The position numbers and the translations under genes were made by a program. Below are positions 18,700 to 26,793 of a DNA stretch of 64,000 nucleotides, in pieces. Location of the stretch: NCBI GenBank assembly GCA_021819035.1, contig JAKASL010000002.1:62001-126000 (forward strand). Reading direction: 5' to 3'. Position 1 is the first letter of the stretch. Each line of letters starts with the position of its first letter. The notes under the pieces were generated by a model that saw only the letters and a list, made by a program, of their open reading frames with translations, had not been told where the DNA came from and searched no databases. This stretch comes from an archaeon (GTDB lineage Archaea; Thermoproteota; Nitrososphaeria; Nitrososphaerales; Gagatemarchaeaceae).

Positions 18700-19725
18700 G
18701 TGGGGAGCGCCTTCGTGGACGCATGCAGGAGGAGGCCCGTGGACCACACCCCGGTCTGGTTCATGAGGCAGGCAGGGAGGTATCTCCCCAGCTACAGGAA
18801 GCTCAGGGCTCAGAGAGGGATGCTGGAGATCGCCAAGGACCCAGGCCTCGCTTCTGACGTGACAGTGGACCCTGTGAGGCAGCTCGGGGTGGACGCGGCC
18901 GTGGTCTTCTCCGACATAATGCTCCCGCTCGAGGGGGTCGGCGTCAGGTTCAGGATCGAGGAGAATCTAGGGCCGGTCATAGAGCGACCGATCGGCGGGA
19001 AGGTGGACGTGGAAGCGCTGGCCGACTTCGACCCCGACGCCCATGCTGGATATGTCCTCCGGACGATAGCCATGGCGGTGGAGAAGCTCGCCGGGACGCC
19101 CCTCGTGGGGTTCTCGGGCGCCCCTTTCACACTCGCGAGCTACTTGGTCGAGGGCGCGCCGAGCAGAGAGTTTCTGAAGACGAAGAAGATGATGTATTCT
19201 GACCCGGAGGCCTGGGATTCGCTGATGTCGAAGTTAACCAGGCTCGTAACGGCGTACCTGGGCGCCCAGGCCAGGAGCGGGGTGGACGCGATCCAGGTCT
19301 TCGACAGCTGGGTGGGCTGCCTCTCCCCTGAAGACTACCGCAGGTATGTCATGCCCTACACTTCCGCGGTCTTCAGCAGGTTGGCCGGGACAGTCCCTAC
19401 CATACACTTCTGCGCGAACTCTTCGGCCCTCTTAGAGGAGTTCGCGGCGACGGGAGCCGAAGTCATCAGCGTGGACTGGAGGGTCCCTATAGACACCGTG
19501 TGGGACCGCGCTGGCTCAGACAAGGGGGTGCAGGGGAACCTTGACCCCGCGCTGGCAGCAGCCGGCGGGAGGGCGATGGAGGACGCGGTCGCAGGGATAA
19601 TGAAGAAGGCGGCCGGGAGGCGCGGGCACATATTCAACCTCGGGCACGGCGTCCTCCCTGACACGCCCCCCGAAAACCTCAGAAGGGTAGTGCAGATGGT
19701 CCATGGATCGAAAGGTGAGGACTGA
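18700..19725 (+). CDS. hemE: Uroporphyrinogen decarboxylase
   Basis: Removes four carboxyl groups from uroporphyrinogen III to give coproporphyrinogen III. 341 residues. The diagnostic TPVWFMRQAGRYLPSYR lies near residue 12, and GFSGAPFTLASYLVEG near residue 135. The GTG start is the first codon after the hemL stop. The presence of hemE shows this organism uses a coproporphyrinogen route to heme rather than only the siroheme route common in archaea. Confidence 0.96.
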   Translation: MGSAFVDACRRRPVDHTPVWFMRQAGRYLPSYRKLRAQRGMLEIAKDPGLASDVTVDPVRQLGVDAAVVFSDIMLPLEGVGVRFRIEENLGPVIERPIGGKVDVEALADFDPDAHAGYVLRTIAMAVEKLAGTPLVGFSGAPFTLASYLVEGAPSREFLKTKKMMYSDPEAWDSLMSKLTRLVTAYLGAQARSGVDAIQVFDSWVGCLSPEDYRRYVMPYTSAVFSRLAGTVPTIHFCANSSALLEEFAATGAEVISVDWRVPIDTVWDRAGSDKGVQGNLDPALAAAGGRAMEDAVAGIMKKAAGRRGHIFNLGHGVLPDTPPENLRRVVQMVHGSKGED

Positions 19726-20623
19726 GCTGAAGGGAATACTTGTCATGGCCTACGGCGGGCCGACTTCACTGGCAGATGTCGAGGCGTACTACACGCACAT
19801 CAGGGGCGGGAGGAAGCCGTCCAAGGAACAAATGGATGACCTCGTAGCCAGGTACAAGGCGATAGGTGGGTGGTCCCCTCTCCTGGAGACGACCGGGAAG
19901 CAGGCAGCGGGGCTGGCGCGGGCGCTCGGGCCTGAGGGGGCGAGGGTATACGCGGGGATGAAGCATTCGCCTCCGTTCATAGGGGACGTCGTGCGCAGAG
20001 CGAGTTCAGAAGGAGTCACAGAGCTGCTCTGCATCGTCCTCGCCCCCCACTACTCGAAGATGAGCACAGGAGGGTATGCGAAGGCGGTGGATGAGGCCAA
20101 CGCCTCGCTGACGCGTAAGATCCGCGTGACATTCGTGGACTCCTGGTACGACAACCCGGCCCTTATCGCCATGTGGGCTGAGAGGGTGAAGGAGGCTGCC
20201 AGGACGGTCGGGGACGACTCGGCCCTTGTCTTCTCAGCGCACAGCCTCCCCGAAAGGATAATCCGTGAGGGCGACCCCTACAGGGACCAGCTCCTGACGA
20301 CGTCCAGGCTGGTCGCTGAGAAGTCGTCCTGGAGCAATTGGACCTTCGCGTTCCAGAGCCAGAGCAAGACAGGCGAGCCGTGGCTCGGCCCCGACATCCT
20401 TGACCACCTTCAGGCCCTATATGATAGGGGTGAAAGGCGCTTCATCTCTGCCCCGATCGGATTCGTTTCTGACCACCTCGAGATCCTCTATGACATAGAC
20501 GTCGAGTGCAGAGGGTGGGCGGAAAAGAGAGGTGCGGAGCTTTTCAGGTGCCGGTCCCCCGACGACAGCGAGGAGATGATCGTCACGCTGGTTGACATAG
20601 CGAAGCGAAACGGGTTCGCCTAG
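19703..20623 (+). CDS. hemH: Ferrochelatase (probably coproporphyrin ferrochelatase)
   Basis: Inserts ferrous iron into a porphyrin. 306 residues, near the size of the coproporphyrin type. MAYGGPTSLADVEAYY starts the protein, the metal-handling histidine is in VFSAHSLPERII near residue 177 and the acidic partner in GFVSDHLEILYDIDVE near residue 250. ATG at 19703 overlaps hemE by 23 bases; GTG at 19715 is an alternative. The HemQ-like gene in the same operon argues that coproporphyrin III is the substrate. The oxidase (HemY/CgoX) that must act before it is not in the window. Confidence 0.93.
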   Translation: MDRKVRTELKGILVMAYGGPTSLADVEAYYTHIRGGRKPSKEQMDDLVARYKAIGGWSPLLETTGKQAAGLARALGPEGARVYAGMKHSPPFIGDVVRRASSEGVTELLCIVLAPHYSKMSTGGYAKAVDEANASLTRKIRVTFVDSWYDNPALIAMWAERVKEAARTVGDDSALVFSAHSLPERIIREGDPYRDQLLTTSRLVAEKSSWSNWTFAFQSQSKTGEPWLGPDILDHLQALYDRGERRFISAPIGFVSDHLEILYDIDVECRGWAEKRGAELFRCRSPDDSEEMIVTLVDIAKRNGFA

Positions 20624-20683
20624 GCCTCGGCCAGGAACGTAGTAATATCTCACCTCGGGCGCAACTGCAGGAAGATTCACCGG

Positions 20684-21604
20684 TTGAAGGCTCTCGAAGC
20701 GACGCGACTGTCTAAGACGTACCGCAAGGCGAAGCAGCCGGCGCTGTCTGACCTCGACCTCGCCGTAGAGTCAGGCCAGGTCTTCACGTTGCTCGGTAGG
20801 AACGGAGCCGGGAAGACGACGGTCCTTAGGATTGCCAGCACCCAGCTCCTGCCGTCGTCGGGGAGGGCGGAGGTCCTCGGCCTCGATGCAGTGAAGCAGG
20901 CAAAGGAGCTCAGAGAGAGGATTGCCATCGCCCCCCAGGAGGCGGAGACTGTCTACCCACTCACCCCCAGGGACCACATCCTCCTCAGCCTGAGGATGCG
21001 CGGGAACGAGAAGCGGGACGCCGTGGAGAGGACCCAGCAGGCGTTGGAGGACCTCGAGCTTTTGGACGTGGCTGACGTCAACTCCGACTGGCTGTCCGGG
21101 GGCCTTAAGCAGAGGGTCATCGTCGCCATGGTAGTCAGGACCGACGCCGACCTGGTCTTCCTCGACGAACCCACCATAGGCCTGGACCCCCTGAGCCGCA
21201 GGCGCATATGGGAGCAGCTCACGAGGCTCAAGGGGTCGGGCAAGACGATCGTCCTCACGACCCACTATATGGACGAGGCCGAGGCCCTCTCCGACAGCCT
21301 GGTCATAATGGACAAGGGGAGGCTGATGGCCTCCGGGACCCCCCAGACAGTGAAGGCGATGGTCACGGACAGGGCCATCAGGGTCGACGTCTTCGACAGG
21401 TTCAGCCAGAGCGAGCTCGCAAAGTACGGCCACGTGGTCCCTATCGCCGGACGCTACAGGGTCCTGGCCGACGCCGAAGGCGCCAGGGGACTGGGGGACG
21501 AAGCGGTCGCCAGGAGGGCGAAGATAGCCATTGGCCCAGTTTCGCTGGACGACGTGTTCGTGGACATAGTGGGGGTGAGGGAAGGGGATGAAGGTGGAGG
21601 CTAG
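20684..21604 (+). CDS. ABC transporter ATP-binding protein
   Basis: 306 residues. Walker A LLGRNGAGKTT near residue 37, the signature at DWLSGGLKQRVIVA near residue 140 (LSGG), Walker B LVFLDEPTIGLDP near residue 162 and a switch His in LTTHYMDEAEAL. The C-terminal ~80 residues match the tail seen in DrrA-like drug or lipid exporters. TTG at 20684 has GTAATATCT at about 20640-20648 upstream, giving a leader of roughly 15 bases. Coupled to the permease by a 17-base overlap. Substrate unknown; the heme operon lies 60 bases upstream, so heme or porphyrin export is possible. Confidence 0.9.
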   Translation: MKALEATRLSKTYRKAKQPALSDLDLAVESGQVFTLLGRNGAGKTTVLRIASTQLLPSSGRAEVLGLDAVKQAKELRERIAIAPQEAETVYPLTPRDHILLSLRMRGNEKRDAVERTQQALEDLELLDVADVNSDWLSGGLKQRVIVAMVVRTDADLVFLDEPTIGLDPLSRRRIWEQLTRLKGSGKTIVLTTHYMDEAEALSDSLVIMDKGRLMASGTPQTVKAMVTDRAIRVDVFDRFSQSELAKYGHVVPIAGRYRVLADAEGARGLGDEAVARRAKIAIGPVSLDDVFVDIVGVREGDEGGG

Positions 21605-22330
21605 GAAGTCGCTGCGCTCCCTCTGGGCGATAATGTACTATCTGGGGTTCACGCCCAGGTGAGGAACCCCCTCTTCATCGCGTTCGTCTTCTCGACCCCG
21701 TTCACCCTGCTGTTCATACTCTTCGTGGCCAGCGACGGCACAGCGCTCCCGTTCGGCCTCGCGGGCGCGCTCACGATGATAACCACCGAGCTGGGGCTCT
21801 TCGTGTGGACCGACCTCGCGAGTTACAAGCTGCAGAACAGGTTTCAGGACATGGTTGTCGCGTCCCCCGTGTCGCCGCTGACATACATGTTCGGGGTAGC
21901 GCTCTCGGAGCTGATATTCGGCACCCCGGCGCTAGTCATTGTCTTCGCCCTCATGTGGAGTCAGGGGGCGGCTGCCGGGGCGCTGGTGGCAGCCTCGGGC
22001 GTCGTTGTCCTCCTCTGGACCACGGCCACCAGCTTGGGGTTCTTCTTCTCTGCCTACGCCCCGAACACCCAGAACGCCTTCGTCATCAACGGTTTCATCA
22101 CCACGATGCTCTCCGTCCTTCCCCCTGCCTATTACTCGGTGAAGGTCCTCCCTGCGTACATCGCCCCTCTGGCCTATGTCGTCCCCACGACCGAAGCCGC
22201 GTCCCTCTTCCAGGGCGCCATAGGGTTAGGCTATTCGATCCCGCCGGTCCTTAGCCTCGCCGTCCTGGTGGCCGCGACGGCTGCGATGCTCGCCCTCGTG
22301 TCGTTCAAGATGAAGTGGCGCGAGAGTTGA
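21588..22330 (+). CDS. ABC-2 type permease, probable N-terminal frameshift
   Basis: ATG at 21588 inside the ATPase end starts MKVEARKSLRSLWAIMYYL and then meets TGA at 21660. The main body, from GTG 21659, is in another frame (VRNPLFIAFVFSTPF) and has about six membrane helices, a typical ABC-2 permease. Adding one G to the GGGG at about 21642-21645 would read LGVHAQVRNP and join the two parts into a normal protein. So this is either a read error, a true frameshift, or a gene truly starting at 21659 without its first cytoplasmic helix. Works with the preceding ATPase as an exporter. Confidence 0.82.
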
Positions 22331-22410
22331 GCTCGGAACAGCGGCAGACCAGTTCCGACGGTGCCGGCGCCTGTGCAACGCGCTTCTTTGACAGTGGGAG
22401 GCTGAATAGG

Positions 22411-22508
22411 CGCCGGGTGTAGGATTCGAACCTACGCGACCGATGATGGTCACGGGCTTGCTTGCTGCAGCCTCAAGGCCCGCGCAATAACCGCTCTGCC
22501 AACCCGGC
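22411..22508 (-). tRNA. tRNA-Ser (anticodon TGA) with intron
   Basis: Read on the minus strand: acceptor GCCGGGT (22502-22508) pairs with ACCCGGC (22412-22418) followed by discriminator G at 22411. D arm GCAG/TTGC, anticodon stem CGGGC/GCCCG, TTCGAAT T-loop with a TAGG/CCTA stem, and a long variable arm (TGACC-atcat-GGTC) as in class II tRNAs. The anticodon at 22473-22475 reads TGA in a CTTGAG loop, preceded by U33. A 13-base insert at about 22459-22471 interrupts the loop after position 37, the canonical archaeal intron site. GGATAAGAAG upstream (about 22538-22547) may be its TATA box. Confidence 0.9.
22459..22471 (-). other. tRNA-Ser intron
   Basis: Thirteen bases between G37 and A38 of the tRNA. 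Removing them restores a seven-base anticodon loop CTTGAGA. The boundary can slide by one base. The intron is short for a bulge-helix-bulge substrate, so the processing structure needs folding to confirm. Confidence 0.7.
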
Positions 22509-22588
22509 CCGGCTCTTGGCGCCCCGCGCCTCTCTTCTTATCCTTTAGGAAGGGAGGAGTTCATAAGCAGATTGCATTCCGGCCCCAT

Positions 22589-23434
22589 GTGGCGCCGAGG
22601 ATCCGCAAAGCCAAGCCATCAGACAAGGAGCCGTTGATGAGCTTCATCAAGGGCGTCTGGGGAGGACACGATTACATCCCCAAGGTCTGGGACGATTGGG
22701 TCAGGGACAGGGCCAGCCCCATGTACGTTGTGGAGGTCGACGGAGTCCCCGTTGGGATGAACAGGCTGAGGCTCCTCGATGACGGATCGGCGTGGCTGGA
22801 AGGCGTCAGGGTGCACCCCGCCTACCGCGGGAGAGGTCTGGCGACAATGCTGGGGGAGAACTCCCTGAAGGTGGCCAGAAGACGAGGCGCCACCGGATTC
22901 AAGCTGGCCAGCGACTCGCGCAACAGGGCTGCGCACCGCCAGATCTCCAGGCTGGGGTTCACGGAGACTGCCCGTTTCAGCGTATATACGCCGTCGAAGG
23001 GAGCCCTCGCCCGCGACGGAGCACGGCTGGTCCGCCCATCAGAACTCGACGATACAGTTCGCCTGATTCGTGGGACGAAGGAGTTTGAGCTGGGGCGCGG
23101 GGTCTACTGGGACGGCTGGAGAGCGACCACTATGACACACGGGGTTACCAGGGGACTCGTCGATGGTGGAGAAGTGTGGAGGTTGGGACGCGCGGTGGCG
23201 GTGGCAAGGCTCGGACGAGAAGGGAGAGGGGTGTGGGAACAGATATGTTTTCTGGGCGGGGAGCCACCGGACGCGGTGAGGCTGGCGCGGTGCCTGCTCG
23301 GGAGGGAGATGGACGCGTCGGAACGCTGGGCGTACGTCCCCCAGCGATCCCGCGTTGTCCACGCCCTGAGAGCCTCCGGGTTTGTGAGGCACGTATCCAT
23401 GGTCCTCTTCGAGCGGGAGGCAGCCAAAGGTTAA
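22589..23434 (+). CDS. GNAT family N-acetyltransferase
   Basis: 281 residues. The N-terminal half is a GNAT domain: VRVHPAYRGRGLATMLGE near residue 73 is the acetyl-CoA loop, followed by DSRNRAAHRQISRLGF. The C-terminal ~130 residues contain no motif I recognise. GTG at 22589 is supported by TCATAAGC near 22562-22569, about 25 bp upstream. The acceptor substrate is unknown. The following dehydrogenase has its own promoter overlapping this gene's stop codon. Confidence 0.85.
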   Translation: MAPRIRKAKPSDKEPLMSFIKGVWGGHDYIPKVWDDWVRDRASPMYVVEVDGVPVGMNRLRLLDDGSAWLEGVRVHPAYRGRGLATMLGENSLKVARRRGATGFKLASDSRNRAAHRQISRLGFTETARFSVYTPSKGALARDGARLVRPSELDDTVRLIRGTKEFELGRGVYWDGWRATTMTHGVTRGLVDGGEVWRLGRAVAVARLGREGRGVWEQICFLGGEPPDAVRLARCLLGREMDASERWAYVPQRSRVVHALRASGFVRHVSMVLFEREAAKG

Positions 23435-23460
23435 TTCGCTATCGCGGAACCGGCCCGAGC

Positions 23461-24348
23461 ATGGAGAGAGGCAGCAAGGTGACAGTGCTTGGGGCGGGCC
23501 TCATGGGCCATGGCATCGCCCAGGTCGCGTCGCAGGTGGGGAAGTTCGAAGTCTCGATCTTGGACGTCGAAAAGGCGTACTTGGACAGGGGGATGAAGAT
23601 GATCGGGGACTCGATAGGGAAGTTCGTGGAGAAGGGGAAGCTGACAAGAGGGGAGGGGGACGCGGCCCTGAGGAGGATACACCCCACCCTGGACCTCAGA
23701 GAGGCTGTGGAAGGGAGCCAACTCGTGATGGAGGCGGCCACCGAAGACCCCGAGCTGAAGCTCGACCTGTACAGGAAGCTCGCGCGGCTGACGGGCGAGG
23801 ACACCATACTCGCGTCCAACACCTCCTCCATTAGCATCACGCTTTTGGGCTCAGTGACGGAGCGGCCCGAGAACGTCTGCGGGATGCATTTCTTCAACCC
23901 TCCTCAGCTTATGCCGCTGGTCGAGATAATCAAGGGGAACAGGACCTCCGACGAGACCGTCGCCAGGGTCAGAGAAGCCTCCGTGAACCTTGGGAAGGAG
24001 ACGGTGCTCTGCAAGAAGGACTCGCCTGGGTTCATCGTGAACAGGCTGCTCGTCCCCGCGCTGAACGAGGCCATCTTCCTCGTCCACGAAGGGGTCGCCG
24101 ACCCGGCGGATATCGACAAGGCGGTCAAGCTGGGCCTCAACTGGCCGATGGGGCCGCTGCAGCTGCTCGACTATGTCGGCCTGGACACCACCCTGAACAT
24201 CACCGAGGTGTTCATGAACGAGTTCCAGGACTCGAAGTATCGCCCGAGCCCCCTGCTCAAGGAGATGGTGAGGGCCGGCCTCATGGGAAGGAAGAGCGGC
24301 AAAGGTTTCTACGAGTGGAGTTCGCCCAGCGCCACTAAGGCGAAGTGA
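23461..24348 (+). CDS. 3-hydroxyacyl-CoA dehydrogenase
   Basis: Oxidises 3-hydroxyacyl-CoA to 3-ketoacyl-CoA with NAD. 295 residues, the standalone bacterial/archaeal size. NAD motif VLGAGLMGHGIAQVAS near residue 8; ASNTSSIS and GMHFFNPPQLMPLVEI with the catalytic His near residue 142; then the helical C-domain ending GRKSGKGFYEW. A longer frame extends upstream into the previous gene, but ATG at 23461 is right: GGTTAATTCG at 23430-23439 is centred 26 bp upstream and the Rossmann strand begins at residue 7. First gene of a small beta-oxidation set. Confidence 0.95.
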   Translation: MERGSKVTVLGAGLMGHGIAQVASQVGKFEVSILDVEKAYLDRGMKMIGDSIGKFVEKGKLTRGEGDAALRRIHPTLDLREAVEGSQLVMEAATEDPELKLDLYRKLARLTGEDTILASNTSSISITLLGSVTERPENVCGMHFFNPPQLMPLVEIIKGNRTSDETVARVREASVNLGKETVLCKKDSPGFIVNRLLVPALNEAIFLVHEGVADPADIDKAVKLGLNWPMGPLQLLDYVGLDTTLNITEVFMNEFQDSKYRPSPLLKEMVRAGLMGRKSGKGFYEWSSPSATKAK

Positions 24349-24739
24349 GCCTCTCTTTCAAGTCCTGAGGGAAGGGGATCTTCCTGCCTTTCCCGTCTGT
24401 GATGACATGGACGGTGTGCCCGGTGGCGAGCAGCGTCGTGTCAGGGGCTTTGTAGACTTTGTTCTCGAACCTCAGGCTGCTGTTGCCTATGGAGGCCACG
24501 CTCGTCTTCACGAGTATCTCGTCGTCGAAGCGTGCGGGCGCCATGTAGTCGGCGTGAGCCTGGACCACAGGGAACTGCACCCCGCGCCGGACCCACTCTT
24601 CGTACCCGAACCCATGGTCTCTCATGAGTCCGACCCTGCCTACCTCGAACCAGGTGAGGTACTTCCCATAGTACACCACGCCCATGGTGTCGGTCTCCTC
24701 GAACCTGACGCGCAGCTTCTGTTCATGCCACACCGCCAT
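24335..24739 (-). CDS. Acyl-CoA thioesterase, YbgC/FadM type
   Basis: 134 residues of the 4-hydroxybenzoyl-CoA thioesterase-like hotdog family. The active-site Asp is in FEETDTMGVVYYGKYLTWFEVGR (EETDTMG near residue 15) and the rest of the fold follows normally. ATG at 24739 has GGTTAAAGAA at 24760-24769 on its strand, about 26 bp upstream. It is convergent with the hydroxyacyl-CoA dehydrogenase, overlapping by 14 bases, and probably releases acyl groups from CoA in the same pathway. Confidence 0.9.
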   Translation of the reverse strand: MAVWHEQKLRVRFEETDTMGVVYYGKYLTWFEVGRVGLMRDHGFGYEEWVRRGVQFPVVQAHADYMAPARFDDEILVKTSVASIGNSSLRFENKVYKAPDTTLLATGHTVHVITDGKGRKIPFPQDLKERLTSP

Positions 24740-24828
24740 GCCGACCGCCGAACGGGTCGTTTCTTTAACCTGAGCGCTCGCCCCGATTAAATCCGTAAAT
24801 ACAGTAGGAGAGGCGTGGCCCGTACAAA

Positions 24829-25017
24829 ATGAACAGAAACATCGTCATGATAGGCGGCATCCTCGCCCTAATCGGGCTGATCGTCAACGCGGCGGTCGAC
24901 CTCGACAACGTGTACGACATGACCACGGTGTCCCTGTGGGCGCTCACGGTCATATTCGTGTTCGTGGGCCTGTTCGTCGGAGGGAAGAAGACAGGCGCAC
25001 CCGCTTCGGCAGCCTAA
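24829..25017 (+). CDS. Small two-helix membrane protein
   Basis: 62 residues with two hydrophobic helices (about 5-22 and 34-52) separated by a short acidic loop LDNVYD, ending in a KK-rich tail. No family recognised. The ATG at 24829 has GTAAATACAG at 24796-24805, so a leaderless transcript is likely and the gene is probably real in spite of its length. It is divergent from the thioesterase gene. Confidence 0.6.
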   Translation: MNRNIVMIGGILALIGLIVNAAVDLDNVYDMTTVSLWALTVIFVFVGLFVGGKKTGAPASAA

Positions 25018-25125
25018 GCCGAAGCAGACCCATAGAGGACTTCGCAAAAAGGAGCGCCGACGGTCCGCACGGTGTTCACCGGAGCCTCGCAGTAGTTAAT
25101 ACGAGCCGGGCCAGGACCAAACGGC

Positions 25126-25902
25126 ATGGGCTACAATACTTTGTCGGTCGCCAAGGAGGGGCCGCTGGGAGTGATCATGATCAACAGGCCGGATGCCCTG
25201 AACGCCCTGAGTCGCGAGCTGGTCGGCGAGCTCATCGCGGCCCTGACGATGCTCGAGACTGACGAGGAGGTAAGGTGCCTGGTCGTCACCGGGAGCGAAA
25301 AGGCGTTCTCAGCGGGGGCGGACATCAAGGAGATGGCTGACATGTCGGCAGTCGAGATGGCTATGACGGAGCACTTCTTCCCGCTCTGGGACAAGGTCGG
25401 GAGATATCCGAAGCCGCTGGTGGGCGCGCTGAGCGGGTTCGTCCTCGGGGGCGGGCTCGAGCTCGCCATGAGCCTCGACGTGCTGATAGCGTCCGAGACG
25501 ACTCAGATGGGGCAGCCAGAGATCAACATAGGGGTCATCCCGGGGGGCGGCGGGACGCAGAGGCTGACGAGGGCGGTGGGGAAGTACAAGGCGATGGAGA
25601 TGGTCCTTACCGGGGCCAGGATAGGGGCCGAGGAGGCGAAGACGCTGGGGCTGGTGAGCAGGGTGGTCCCCAAGGAGGCCTACCTCGAGGAGGCGAAGAA
25701 GGTGGCGAGAGAGATAGCGTCGAAGTCTCCCATGTCTGTGAAGCTGGCGAAGATGGCGGTCAACAAGGCGTTCGAGACGGGCCTGGCGGCCGGGCTGGAC
25801 TTTGAGCGCGAACTGTTCTATCTCCTCTTCGCGTCCGAGGACGCCAAGGAGGGGATGAAGGCGTTCTTGGAGAAGAGGAAGCCGGCGTTCAAGGGGAAGT
25901 AG
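25126..25902 (+). CDS. Enoyl-CoA hydratase
   Basis: Adds water across 2-enoyl-CoA. 258 residues, crotonase fold. AFSAGADIKEM near residue 64 and FVLGGGLELAMSLD near residue 107 form the oxyanion hole and the first catalytic Glu; QPEINIGVIPGGGGTQRL near residue 129 provides the second acidic site. ATG at 25126 has TAGTTAATACG at 25093-25103, 26 bp upstream. The next hydratase follows after one base, so the two are cotranscribed. Confidence 0.94.
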   Translation: MGYNTLSVAKEGPLGVIMINRPDALNALSRELVGELIAALTMLETDEEVRCLVVTGSEKAFSAGADIKEMADMSAVEMAMTEHFFPLWDKVGRYPKPLVGALSGFVLGGGLELAMSLDVLIASETTQMGQPEINIGVIPGGGGTQRLTRAVGKYKAMEMVLTGARIGAEEAKTLGLVSRVVPKEAYLEEAKKVAREIASKSPMSVKLAKMAVNKAFETGLAAGLDFERELFYLLFASEDAKEGMKAFLEKRKPAFKGK

Positions 25903-25903
25903 T

Positions 25904-26698
25904 TTGGAGTACGAGACCGTCAGGACTGAGTCGGCGGGAGGCGTCCTCTGGATCACACTGAACAGGCCGGACAAGCTCAACGCGTTCAACGAACAGATGG
26001 GAGTCGACCTGCTGGAGGCGCTCAGGGAGGGGGAGAAGTCCGCTGGGGCGAGGTGCCTGGTCATCACGGGGGAGGGGAAGGCGTTCTCCGTCGGGGAGGA
26101 CCTGAACACAAACAGGTCGAGCTACGACAGCGGCAGACCGATACGCCTGGGTGAGGTCCTTCAAAGGAGGTACAACCCGATAGTCACCAGGATCAGGAGG
26201 ATGGAGAAGCCCGTGCTCGCTGCTGTCAACGGAGTCACGGCCGGGGCCGGGCTCGGGCTGGCGCTGGCGTGCGACCTGAGGGCGGCGTCTGACAAGGCGA
26301 CGTTCCACGAAGCGTTCATCAAGGTAGGCCTGGCGCCCGACGCAGGGACCAGCTTCTGGCTGACGCGTATCCTCGGGCTCGGGAGGGCCATGGAGGTCGG
26401 GCTGTTGGGCGAGCCGATAGATGCGCAGAAGGCGATGAGCCTGGGGCTCGTCAACTGGGTCTTCCCGGACGGTGAGTTCAGAGGCATGTCTGCCGCGGTG
26501 GCGGAGCGGCTGGCGAGAGGGCCCACCAAGGCGATGGGACTGACGAAGAGGGCGCTGAACAGGGCGGTGGTGGTAGACATGGAGTCGGCCCTGGAGTACG
26601 AGATGTACCTGCAGGACGTGGCCGGGAGGACAAGAGACCACGTCGAGGGGGTCAGGGCCTTCTTCGACAAGCGGGACCCGAACTTCGTCGGAGAATAG
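25904..26698 (+). CDS. Enoyl-CoA hydratase/isomerase, PaaG-like
   Basis: 264 residues, second crotonase in the pair. VTAGAGLGLALACDLR near residue 110 lacks the Glu of ordinary hydratases at the GG-E position, while IKVGLAPDAGTSFWLTR near residue 140 has an Asp in the place used by PaaG-type isomerases. This pattern favours a ring-1,2-epoxyphenylacetyl-CoA isomerase or dienoyl/enoyl isomerase role over plain hydration. TTG at 25904 lies one base after the upstream stop. The call on substrate is inference. Confidence 0.85.
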   Translation: MEYETVRTESAGGVLWITLNRPDKLNAFNEQMGVDLLEALREGEKSAGARCLVITGEGKAFSVGEDLNTNRSSYDSGRPIRLGEVLQRRYNPIVTRIRRMEKPVLAAVNGVTAGAGLGLALACDLRAASDKATFHEAFIKVGLAPDAGTSFWLTRILGLGRAMEVGLLGEPIDAQKAMSLGLVNWVFPDGEFRGMSAAVAERLARGPTKAMGLTKRALNRAVVVDMESALEYEMYLQDVAGRTRDHVEGVRAFFDKRDPNFVGE

Positions 26699-26793
26699 GG
26701 GTTCGGCGCATCGGACGGGTAGGGAGCTGTCGAGGGGCAGGCCGGACGCGCGCCCCAGCAAAGGAGATAAGCCTGCCGTCCACTTCAGGGTGT

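Noticed and set aside
23176-23460. N-terminal extension of the hydroxyacyl-CoA dehydrogenase
   Set aside because: It overlaps the GNAT gene in another frame; the TATA at 23430-23439 and the Rossmann motif place the start at 23461.
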